A DNA stretch of 64,000 nt from Dyella silvae (GTDB lineage Bacteria; Pseudomonadota; Gammaproteobacteria; Xanthomonadales; Rhodanobacteraceae), in assembly GCF_026421305.1 (NCBI RefSeq), contig NZ_JAPJBQ010000006.1, forward strand, positions 186,001 to 250,000, in the 5' to 3' direction. This document shows, piece after piece, positions 54,676-62,421 of this stretch. How positions within the stretch are numbered: the first letter of the stretch is position 1; the number at the start of each line of letters is the position of its first letter. Under the pieces are notes generated by a model, which was given only the letters and a program-made list of their open reading frames with translations, was not told the DNA's origin and did not search any database. The position numbers and the translations under genes were made by a program.

Positions 54676-57528
54676 ATGGGCCGCCGTGTCATCGGATCAC
54701 AAACAAGCCGTGCTGCGTGGACCATGCTGCGCCTGGCCGTGTTGCCGATGACGATACTCGGCGCTCTGGCGCAGAACACCCATGCGGCTGCCGCAGCGGC
54801 ACCCGCATCCCCTATAGGAGGTGCGGCGAGCTTTGATACGGATTTCTTTCCGACCGGCATGGCGCCCAAGATGGATATTTCCCGCTTTGAAAAGAGCGGT
54901 TATGTCGCGCCGGGCACCTATCGCGGCGATGTGCTGTTCAACGGTGAATGGCGCGCACGTACCGACATCGTCTTTCAATCCGTTCCCGGACAGGACGATT
55001 CCCTGCCGTGCTTCGACGCAGACGCATTGGCGCGCTATGGCGTCGACTGGAAGAAAGTCAGGGCGGATACACAGCGCCCGGCGCTCAAGGCCGTGCCTGC
55101 TGGCCCGTTCTGCGGTCCGTTGAGTGACTATATTCCGGACGCCAGCTCCAGCTTCGATCCCAGTACCCAAGAGTTGTCGCTGTCGGTGCCGCAGTTCTAT
55201 ACGCGACAGGCCGCGCGTGGCTATGTCGATCCGTCGCAATGGGATGCTGGCATTACCGCTGCCACGTTGTCCTATAACGCCAACGTTTACCGCTCCAACC
55301 ATAGCGGCAGCGGACTGACCTCCGGGTACCTTGGCATCAACGCGTCGCTCAATGTCGGTTCGTGGCACCTGACGCAGCTCGGCTCGCTGAACTGGGCAAG
55401 TCGCGGTGGCACGCATTACCAGAACACAGCCACTTATCTGCAGCACGACATTCCTTCGCTGCAAGCCCAGCTTGCCATTGGCGATACGTATACGACGGGT
55501 GCGCTGTTCGACAGCGTGCGCTTGCGCGGCGTCAACCTGATCAGCGATGACCGCATGCTTCCGCAATCCATGCGAGGGTATGCGCCGGTTATTCACGGCG
55601 TGGCGGAAACCAACGCCAAAGTCACCATTCGCCAGCGCGGTTACATCATTTACGAAACCAGCGTCGCGCCGGGCCCGTTCTCCATCAACGATTTGTATCC
55701 CACCGGTTATGGCGGCGACCTCAATGTCGATATCACGGAAGCTGACGGCCGCATCAAAAGTTTTTCCGTGCCGTTTTCCGCCGTGCCGCAGCTGCTGCGT
55801 GCAGGCCAAAGCCAATGGAACATCGTTGCCGGCAAGATTCACCAGCAGAACCTGAAGGACGAGCCGAACTTGATTCAGGCCACTTATCAGCGTGGCCTCA
55901 ACAACCGTATCACCGGGTATACCGGCGTGGTGATCGCCAGTGGCTACGTGTCGGCACTGGCCGGTGCCGCGCTCAATACCAACATTGGCGCTTTCTCTGC
56001 CGACGTTACGCTGGCACGCAACTCCCTGCCCGGCCAGCCTTCCACCGATGGCGCCAGCTTCCGCCTTGGCTACAACAAGAACATCATCGAGACCGGCACC
56101 AATTTTGCGGTGGCGGCGTATCGCTATTCGACACCGGGCTTCGTTGGCCTGAGCGATGCCGTGGTGCTTCGCGATGCCGCTGCACGCGGCTACAGCAACG
56201 CCCTCACGCAGCGCCAGCGCAGCCGTCTGGACCTGAGCATCAACCAGACACTGGGTGACCGCTACGGCTACCTCTACGTTGCCGGTTCCGTGCGCGACTT
56301 TTGGAACCGCTCGGGACGTCAGGTCGACTTCTCCGGCGGCTACAGCAACCGGTGGCGTTCGATCAGCTACAACCTCTCAGTGCAGCGCTCGCGCGACAGC
56401 GTGCAGGGCTTCACCATGTCGAACCTGTCGAACCGTATCCCGGGTGCGCCGGATGGTTACATCGTGCCTGTCATCCCAACGCGCCGGGACACCAGCGTGT
56501 TCTTCAGCGTTTCGATGCCGCTGGGCCAGACGCTACGCGCACCGTCCTTCAACGCGATGTACAACCACTCCGAGGCGAGTGGCAGCTCGACCATGGCGTC
56601 GCTGAGCGGTACGGCCGGTGCGGACAACCGCTTCGCCTATGGCGCGACCATGAGCCATGCGAATGGCAGCAACACCTACAGCCTCAACGGCCAGTACAAC
56701 GGCAGCAAGGGCAATGTAGCCGCGGGCTACAGCAAGGGCGGCGGCTACCAGCAGTGGAATGCGGGCCTCACCGGCGGCATGGTCGTGCATGCCGGCGGAG
56801 TGACGCTGTCGCCGTCGCTGGGCGATACGGTGGGAGTGGTCGACGCACCCGATGCCGCCGGTGCGAGCGTCTCCAGCGCGCAGGGCGCGGTGGTGGATTC
56901 ACGCGGCTACGCCGTGGTCCCGTACCTGGCGCCGTACGAACTCAATACTGTCGCGCTCGACCCCAAGGGCACCGCCGCAGGTGTGGAGCTGAAGGAAACC
57001 ACGCAGAGCGTGGCGCCACGTGCGCACTCGGTCGTTCGCCTGCGCTACGAAACATCGAATGGTCGCGCCTTCATGGTGGAAACCATGCTGCCGGACGGAC
57101 GTCCCGTGCCCTTCGGTGCGGATGTCTTCGACGAGCAAGGCAACAAGATTGGCGTCGCCGGTCAGGCGAGCCGCCTGGTCATCGGCAACATGCCCGAGTC
57201 GGGCGTGCTCACCGTGCGCTGGAGCGACGATCCCACCGACAGTTGCCGCATTGCGGTGAATGTTCCCCCATTGGACAAGGCGCATCGCGGCGATCTGGAG
57301 TGGGCACAGGTCGCCTGCAAGGGCACGTCCGCGAACACTGGCCAAGCCACCAGCACTACCCATCCGCCCAACGAACCGTCAGTTGGCGGTCCATCGGGCA
57401 TCCAGGCCGATGAACAGCGCGCGTTGCCTGCATCGCGCGAATCTGACCGTTTTTCCCCTTCGATGAAAACATCCTCGGGTCACGCGACGGCAGGCACGCA
57501 AGAGAACTCAGGTCGTCTTTATGAATGA
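54676..57528 (+). CDS. Outer-membrane fimbrial usher
   Basis: A 950-residue usher. Order of parts: signal peptide (LRLAVLPMTILGALA), N-terminal periplasmic domain (FDTDFFPTGMAPKMDISRFE with CFDADALARYGVDW), a beta-barrel with internal plug, and two C-terminal domains ending DSCRIAVNVPPL and EWAQVACKG with a cysteine pair. Unusually, about 67 residues continue past the last cysteine, rich in Ser, Thr, Gly and Pro. CAGGAG precedes the ATG at 54676 by eight bases. It exports subunits and anchors the fimbria. Its 3' end overlaps the adhesin gene by 8 bases. Confidence 0.93.
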   Translation: MGRRVIGSQTSRAAWTMLRLAVLPMTILGALAQNTHAAAAAAPASPIGGAASFDTDFFPTGMAPKMDISRFEKSGYVAPGTYRGDVLFNGEWRARTDIVFQSVPGQDDSLPCFDADALARYGVDWKKVRADTQRPALKAVPAGPFCGPLSDYIPDASSSFDPSTQELSLSVPQFYTRQAARGYVDPSQWDAGITAATLSYNANVYRSNHSGSGLTSGYLGINASLNVGSWHLTQLGSLNWASRGGTHYQNTATYLQHDIPSLQAQLAIGDTYTTGALFDSVRLRGVNLISDDRMLPQSMRGYAPVIHGVAETNAKVTIRQRGYIIYETSVAPGPFSINDLYPTGYGGDLNVDITEADGRIKSFSVPFSAVPQLLRAGQSQWNIVAGKIHQQNLKDEPNLIQATYQRGLNNRITGYTGVVIASGYVSALAGAALNTNIGAFSADVTLARNSLPGQPSTDGASFRLGYNKNIIETGTNFAVAAYRYSTPGFVGLSDAVVLRDAAARGYSNALTQRQRSRLDLSINQTLGDRYGYLYVAGSVRDFWNRSGRQVDFSGGYSNRWRSISYNLSVQRSRDSVQGFTMSNLSNRIPGAPDGYIVPVIPTRRDTSVFFSVSMPLGQTLRAPSFNAMYNHSEASGSSTMASLSGTAGADNRFAYGATMSHANGSNTYSLNGQYNGSKGNVAAGYSKGGGYQQWNAGLTGGMVVHAGGVTLSPSLGDTVGVVDAPDAAGASVSSAQGAVVDSRGYAVVPYLAPYELNTVALDPKGTAAGVELKETTQSVAPRAHSVVRLRYETSNGRAFMVETMLPDGRPVPFGADVFDEQGNKIGVAGQASRLVIGNMPESGVLTVRWSDDPTDSCRIAVNVPPLDKAHRGDLEWAQVACKGTSANTGQATSTTHPPNEPSVGGPSGIQADEQRALPASRESDRFSPSMKTSSGHATAGTQENSGRLYE

Positions 57529-58591
57529 CATCCACAGCACATCATCCGCTCGCCTCCGCTTAGGCATCAGGCTTCTGACGTTGCTGCTCCTGCTGATCTG
57601 TTCGGGCGCGTGCTGGGCAGGACCCATGAATTACTGCAGGCACCTTATGCCGGTAGGCCCGGACGATTTCGCCATCACGTTTCCCGGTACGGTGACCGTG
57701 CAACCCAACGCGCCCGTAGGCCTCGTGCTAGCGACAGCCACTCTGGATACAGGGGCGCGTGGCTACTGGTCATGCGACACGCATGGCGCCCTCGCCCAGA
57801 CGGGGGTGGGTGTCGCAAGCACGAGCGGCACGTATGTCGACACCTACACCATTGGAGGAAACCCCATGGTGGTGTACAGCACCAATGTTCCCGGGGTGGG
57901 GTATGGGCTCTCCTTCACCATGTACAACACCGGCTGTGGTGGCTGGGTGTCCTTCCCGATTAACGTGGTACCCAATGGCTATAGCTGGACCGCCTGCAGG
58001 ACCATGGGCGTGTTCAATATCGGTGTAAAGATCGAGATCAGCCTGGTCAAAACCGGGCCCATCACTGCGGGCCTGCTGGCACCCGGTCCTATCGGAAAAT
58101 CGAACGTTTACGACGATGGCGCCGTCCTGACGGATGGTGCCGGCATGTTTCTTTTCCATCTGGCCGGATCGGTGCAGATCAACGATGGATCCGGCACCTG
58201 CTCGTTTACCGTACCCGACACCGACCTGGGCACGTATACGGCCGCGTCGTTCACAGGAAGCACGACCAAGCCCTGGTCGGACGCGATCAAAGTCAAGATC
58301 GTGAGCTGCTCGCCGGGTATCGACAACATCCACATGAAGTTCCTGGGTACACCGGATGCCAACAATAGCAACTACTTTGCCCCCATCAGCACCTCGGGCA
58401 ATGTCACCGGTATCGCCATCCAGCTTGCGAACTCTTTCATGGCACCGGCGATTCCCGGTGGCACCCTGGACTGGTCGCGGTCCGTGGTGGGCGACAGCTA
58501 TAACCTCCGTGCACGCTTCGTGCAGACGCTAGGCAACGTGACTGCCGGTGTCGTGAAAACGCCGATCACCATCCAGTTCACTTATAACTGA
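57521..58591 (+). CDS. Two-domain fimbrial tip adhesin
   Basis: A 356-residue protein with a signal peptide (RLLTLLLLLICSGACWA). Residues about 30-200 are the putative receptor-binding part with several cysteines (MNYCRHL, GYWSCDTHG, YNTGCGGW, WTACRTM). Residues about 215-356 are a pilin domain (GTCSFTVPDTDLGTYTAASF, VSCSPGIDNIHMKFLGTP, ending GVVKTPITIQFTYN) strikingly like the next gene's product. This layout and position suggest the tip adhesin. The ligand is unknown; I do not recognise the N-terminal domain. It starts within the usher gene (8-bp overlap). Confidence 0.83.
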   Translation: MNDIHSTSSARLRLGIRLLTLLLLLICSGACWAGPMNYCRHLMPVGPDDFAITFPGTVTVQPNAPVGLVLATATLDTGARGYWSCDTHGALAQTGVGVASTSGTYVDTYTIGGNPMVVYSTNVPGVGYGLSFTMYNTGCGGWVSFPINVVPNGYSWTACRTMGVFNIGVKIEISLVKTGPITAGLLAPGPIGKSNVYDDGAVLTDGAGMFLFHLAGSVQINDGSGTCSFTVPDTDLGTYTAASFTGSTTKPWSDAIKVKIVSCSPGIDNIHMKFLGTPDANNSNYFAPISTSGNVTGIAIQLANSFMAPAIPGGTLDWSRSVVGDSYNLRARFVQTLGNVTAGVVKTPITIQFTYN

Positions 58592-58601
58592 GCATCATCC
58601 G

Positions 58602-59117
58602 ATGAAACGGAAATCGTTCTATGGCCTGCTGACCTCGATGCTGCTTGTTGCTGCATCGCCAGGCCATGCGCAGTCAGTGACCTTCAACCTTACGGGCAAC
58701 ATCACCCAGGGCACGTGCAACTTCACGATTCCCGACGGCGACCTTGGCACTCATCCAGTCTCGTGGTTTACCGGCAGCCGCGTAACCGCCTGGTCCAATC
58801 CCATTGTCATCAAGGCGGTAAGCTGCTCGCCTGATATTCAGAACATCCGCATGACATTCATTGGTACGCCGGATACCAGCAACGGCAGCTACTTTGCGCC
58901 TGTAAGCACGTCGGGCAATGTCACGGGTGTGGCCATCGAACTCGGCCAAGCCGGCCCGCTCTTAACCGCCGGGATCAACCCAGGTAGTTCGCTGGACTGG
59001 CCACTTGGCACACTTGGAAACTCGTACAGCATCCATGCCCGCTTTACTCAGACCAAGCCCAGCGTGACGCCAGGCGTGGTGAAAACTCCTATCACCGTGC
59101 AGTTCACCTACTACTGA
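58602..59117 (+). CDS. Minor fimbrial subunit
   Basis: A 171-residue pilin with a signal peptide (FYGLLTSMLLVAASPGHAQ). The mature chain runs TFNLTGNITQGTCNFTIPDG to GVVKTPITVQFTYY and has the two typical cysteines (GTCNF and VSCSP). It is close in sequence to the C-terminal half of the preceding adhesin, with shared blocks YFAPVSTSGNVTGVAIEL and TPGVVKTPITVQFTYY, so the two probably arose by a domain duplication. It likely joins the adhesin to the shaft. 10 bp after the adhesin. Confidence 0.88.
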   Translation: MKRKSFYGLLTSMLLVAASPGHAQSVTFNLTGNITQGTCNFTIPDGDLGTHPVSWFTGSRVTAWSNPIVIKAVSCSPDIQNIRMTFIGTPDTSNGSYFAPVSTSGNVTGVAIELGQAGPLLTAGINPGSSLDWPLGTLGNSYSIHARFTQTKPSVTPGVVKTPITVQFTYY

Positions 59118-59141
59118 TAGCCATCAGGAGACGTGCATCCC

Positions 59142-59663
59142 ATGAAACGCCGCGGCTTACCGCTGTTTGCGCTGCTTGCGTTTACTGTCATAGGTGGCGG
59201 TGCGCATGCACAGTCAACGACATTCAACGTGTCAGGCACCATTTCGCCCAGCACATGCCAATGGTCCGTCGCTTCCGATGCAGATCGTACGGTGGCGCTG
59301 GACCCGATCCAGGCGTCCGCGCTGCCGGCGAGTGGCGCGACAGGATTCAAGGCATTCAGCCTCACCCTGGACCAATGCGATCCAGGTTTGAGCACCGCAA
59401 CGTTTTCATTCAGCGGCACCCCCGATTCACGCGACCCGCTGCGCTACAAGAACTCCGGCACGGCATCCGGCGTTGCGGTCGAACTGCAATCGACCGACGG
59501 CCTCACCATCGGTGCCAATGGCGCCAACAGCACGCGCACCACGGCGATCAGTGCGGGTACGACCTCACTTCCCTTGCGCGCTGCCTACTGGAGAGTGAGT
59601 GGCGCCAGCGTTAGCGCCGGCACGGTGAAGTCGGTGGCCACGGTATCCATCAGTTACAACTGA
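59142..59663 (+). CDS. Minor fimbrial subunit
   Basis: A 173-residue pilin with a signal peptide (LPLFALLAFTVIGGGAHAQ). STTFNVSGTISPSTCQWSVA and LTLDQCDPGLSTATFSFSGT give the cysteine pair and the closing SVATVSISYN strand. It resembles the other minor pilin less than the adhesin does. CAGGAG upstream favours ATG at 59142 over GTG at 59133. It is the last gene of the operon, followed by the second copy of the operator array at 59701. Confidence 0.87.
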   Translation: MKRRGLPLFALLAFTVIGGGAHAQSTTFNVSGTISPSTCQWSVASDADRTVALDPIQASALPASGATGFKAFSLTLDQCDPGLSTATFSFSGTPDSRDPLRYKNSGTASGVAVELQSTDGLTIGANGANSTRTTAISAGTTSLPLRAAYWRVSGASVSAGTVKSVATVSISYN

Positions 59664-59700
59664 TGGCCGCCCGGCCCTGTCGACCGCCATGCCTGCCAAT

Positions 59701-59876
59701 GGCATGCATACCACGTGAGGGTTTTGGTGGGCGAACCAGTCTCATACCAGAGCACACCAGTTTTCCGCTGATCCCGCCATACGCGGCTTCAGCTTAGGAA
59801 CTAGCCCGCGAAACTGGTAACACCAGATATCGGCGGCCGTGCAACCAATTGCCAAACTGGTATGGTCATTGGTATC
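59701..59876. promoter_or_regulatory. Operator array in front of the GntR/UTRA gene (copy B)
   Basis: Same array as upstream of zwf: ATACCA (59708-59713), ACCAGT (59735-59740), ATACCAG (59744-59750), ACCAGTT (59756-59762), ACTGGTA (59813-59819), TGGTAT (59858-59863), TGGTATC (59870-59876). The offset from copy A is 7390 for the left part and 7391 for the right part. Between sites the two copies are largely unrelated. It ends nine bases before the regulator start codon, so the gene is very probably autoregulated. An extra ACCAG (59822-59826) forms a CTGGT/ACCAG dyad only in this copy. Confidence 0.8.
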
Positions 59877-59884
59877 GTTCTGGC

Positions 59885-60637
59885 ATGGAAACCGCCCTCG
59901 TCAACGAATACCGCCGCCTTAGCCGCGACCCCGCCACCAGCCAGCCGCTGGCCTATCTGCGCTTGCGCCGGGCCATTCGCAACGTGGTGGAGCACCGTGA
60001 CATCGAGCCAGGGCAGGCGTTGCCGAGCGAACGCGATCTGTCGCGCCTGTTGCAGCTGTCGCGCGTGACAGTACGCAAGGCCATTGCCGGCCTGGTGGAA
60101 GAGGGCCTGCTCAACCAGCGTCATGGCGCCGGTACGTTTGTGGCCGAGCGCATCATCAAGCCTATGTCGCGCCTCACCAGCTTCACGGAAGACTTGCGCG
60201 CACGCGGCCTGAATCCGCGTTCGGAGTTCTCCGAGCGCATCGTCGGCGAAGTGACGCCGGAAGAATCCATGGCGCTCAACCTCTCGCCCGGCGTGCTGGT
60301 GGCACGCCTTCATCGCGTGCGTTATGCCAAGGAAGAGCCGCTCGCCATCGAGCGCAGCGTGGTTCCCGCCAGCATCCTGCCGGACCCCACCATCGTGCAC
60401 GACTCGCTGTATCAGGTGCTCGAAACGCTCGGCGCTCGCCCTCGCCGCGCACTGCAGCGCCTGCGTGCTGTTTCGCTCGGCGCACAACAAGCGCGCCTGC
60501 TGCACGTGCCTGCCGGCAGCGCTGGTCTGAACATCGAACGCCGCAGCTTTCTCGACGACGGCCGCGTGGTGGAGTTCACTACCTCCTGGTATCGCGGCGA
60601 CATCTACGACTTCGTGGCCGAGCTGCAAACCGATTGA
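59885..60637 (+). CDS. GntR family regulator, HutC/UTRA type, likely control of Entner-Doudoroff genes
   Basis: A 250-residue GntR protein. The winged helix is PLAYLRLRRAIRNVVEHRDI with LPSERDLSRLLQLSRVTVRK and GLLNQRHGAGTFVAE. The UTRA ligand domain starts about residue 85 (MSRLTSFTEDLRARGLNPRS, LNLSPGVLVARLHRVRYAKE, ERSVVPASILPDP) and ends WYRGDIYDFVAELQTD. HutC-subfamily proteins bind sugar phosphates or amino-acid metabolites. The duplicate operator arrays tie it to zwf-pgl-edd-eda; a ligand such as a sugar phosphate is inferred. ATG at 59885 is set by the family N-terminus; the upstream extension would cover the operator. Confidence 0.88.
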   Translation: METALVNEYRRLSRDPATSQPLAYLRLRRAIRNVVEHRDIEPGQALPSERDLSRLLQLSRVTVRKAIAGLVEEGLLNQRHGAGTFVAERIIKPMSRLTSFTEDLRARGLNPRSEFSERIVGEVTPEESMALNLSPGVLVARLHRVRYAKEEPLAIERSVVPASILPDPTIVHDSLYQVLETLGARPRRALQRLRAVSLGAQQARLLHVPAGSAGLNIERRSFLDDGRVVEFTTSWYRGDIYDFVAELQTD

Positions 60638-60800
60638 TGCATGCGGCGGCACTGCGGTGTTGCCACACTTGCCCCCAGCTACCGTCCTTGGCCGGCGGCG
60701 TTTTCAGTCACCACGACTTTGGCTGGTGGTGGTAGTCGATACGTTCGCTGGCCGATCGATGCGGCTTGATGGATAGCTGACCCGGCATCCGGTGACGCCT

Positions 60801-61181
60801 TCAATCCCAGCGATTGGCATTCTTCGGGAATCCTGGCCGCTGTATCCGGACCACGCAGAACCGTTGCCCGCTGGGCGCTTGCATCACTGTCCAGCGCTCA
60901 AGACGATTCACCACGTGCGCACCCAGCTTCTCCAGGCGAGCCACTTCGGCCGGAATGTCATCGGTCTCGATATCGATATGGACGCGGCTTTCGTGCGACA
61001 CGCGCTGAATCTGCACGATGGGTTCGTCGTCCGGCGTGGCCAGCATGCGGTAGTTGCCGCGCGTACCCGGGTGATCCATGTCGACCGGACGACCCAACGC
61101 ATCGGCCCAGAACCGGGCCGCCTCGTCGATATCCGGCGTGTTGCAATCGATGAGCAACGCGCAAAGACGAGAGTGATGCAT
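60801..61181 (-). CDS. Glyoxalase-like (VOC superfamily) protein
   Basis: A 126-residue single-VOC-domain protein. LCALLIDCNTPDIDEAARFW is the usual first strand and helix; HIDIETDDIPAEVARLEKLG and APSGQRFCVVRIQRPGFP are the second half, with FCVV metal-region pattern. A lone domain of this kind often binds small ligands or metal. AAGGAGG lies just upstream of the ATG at 61181, which sets the start. Unrelated to the neighbours; function unknown. Confidence 0.87.
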   Translation of the reverse strand: MHHSRLCALLIDCNTPDIDEAARFWADALGRPVDMDHPGTRGNYRMLATPDDEPIVQIQRVSHESRVHIDIETDDIPAEVARLEKLGAHVVNRLERWTVMQAPSGQRFCVVRIQRPGFPKNANRWD

Positions 61182-61270
61182 AACGTCCTCCTTCGAGCTG
61201 AGTCGTGAAGAAAGCAACGACGCGGCCACCGGGGACTGATTCACCATCGCTCGAACGCCTTGAGCAGATC

Positions 61271-61298
61271 AGAGGCTCCGCATCGCTGCGGAGCCTCT
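61271..61298 (-). terminator. Hairpin after the HAF-repeat gene
   Basis: AGAGGCTCCGCA (61271-61282) and TGCGGAGCCTCT (61287-61298) form a perfect 12-bp stem around TCGC, seven bases after the stop of the minus-strand gene. No T-run on the minus strand. Confidence 0.5.
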
Positions 61299-61305
61299 GG
61301 TTCAC

Positions 61306-62253
61306 TCAGTGCTTCTGCTCCGCCGGTGTAGGCGTGCCGATAAAGCCGTGTCGCTGGCCTTTCGTATCGATGTATTCGCCGGAGACCACGCCAAAGTTGT
61401 TTATGGTGGTGACAAGTACCTCCACCGTGCCCGGCATATCAAGTGACTGGAACTTGCCGTTCGACTCGACAAACGAATGGAGTGGGCTGTTGGGGCTCCA
61501 GTAGTAGCCGGCGATCTGACCCACGTCGTTGATCGCGAAAGCTACCGTATAGGCCGCGCCAGGTACGTCGAGCGTGGTGATCTTGCCTTCCGCGTCGCGG
61601 AAAAAGCCGTGCGGCTGGGGCGCCTTGGGGTTGGTGTCCCAGTAGCCGACGGATTCGCCCAGATCATTGAGCCCCAGCGGATAGGTTTCGGCTGCGCCTG
61701 CGACGTCAAAGGGCGTATCCCAGTTCTCGCCGCGACGCAGAATGCCGTGGAAGGCGCCATCCGCATCCCAGTAGACACCCAGAATGGTGCCGAACTCGTT
61801 GATGCCGTCGACGTTCGAATTGAGGTGGCCCGGAAAGTCCTCGGTTTTGAGGTGACCGCTACGCGAAATAAAACCGTGCTGAATACCCGAGGCGTCTGCG
61901 TAGGCGCCGTAGGTCACACCCCGATCATTGGGGCCACCGGCGGCACTGAAGTACGTGCCCAACTGGGCGGGGTCGAGCATTTCAAAATGGCCATGGCGAT
62001 ACACCATCGCGTGCGACGTGCCGCCGTTCATGGCGAACTGGCCCGCCAGCTCACCGAAATCGTTGATGCCCCAGAAAATCGTCTGCGACGAACCGGGGTA
62101 GTCGAGTGACTGAAAGGTGTAAGCGGCAGGGGTGACGGGCGATGCGGCAGGGCTATCGCCTGCCATGGCAACACCGGTAAGGCTGGCGAAGGCCAACGTC
62201 ACAAGACCCGCGGCCCTGCTGAGGCGACCGTACCTGGCACGATGATTCGACAT
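61306..62253 (-). CDS. Secreted protein with HAF-type repeats
   Basis: A 315-residue exported protein. The N-terminus (LSRAAGLVTLAFASLTGVAMA) is a signal peptide. The mature chain has at least five repeats of about 45 residues with the core G-I-N-D-x-G-x-x-x-G (WGINDFGELAGQF, DGINEFGTILGVYW, LGLNDLGESVGYWD, FAINDVGQIAGYYW, TTINNFGVVSGEYI), the HAF-repeat pattern, suggesting a beta-propeller-like fold. Between repeats, HGFxxx motifs recur. The function of HAF proteins is unknown, probably extracellular binding. No enzyme motif. The hairpin at 61271 closes it. Confidence 0.8.
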   Translation of the reverse strand: MSNHRARYGRLSRAAGLVTLAFASLTGVAMAGDSPAASPVTPAAYTFQSLDYPGSSQTIFWGINDFGELAGQFAMNGGTSHAMVYRHGHFEMLDPAQLGTYFSAAGGPNDRGVTYGAYADASGIQHGFISRSGHLKTEDFPGHLNSNVDGINEFGTILGVYWDADGAFHGILRRGENWDTPFDVAGAAETYPLGLNDLGESVGYWDTNPKAPQPHGFFRDAEGKITTLDVPGAAYTVAFAINDVGQIAGYYWSPNSPLHSFVESNGKFQSLDMPGTVEVLVTTINNFGVVSGEYIDTKGQRHGFIGTPTPAEQKH

Positions 62254-62421
62254 GATCTCTGTCCTCTATGGATGCGACGGGCGATGGCATTCCCAGGGTC
62301 TGCGGCCGTTCAAAACGGCACCATCTGCCTATACAGCGCAAAAGAGGGGCAAGTACCGACACGATGAGGCTGATGAATATCGACGAGGGCCGCCTTGCGT
62401 CTCGAGCGGCCAGGTTTCGCG

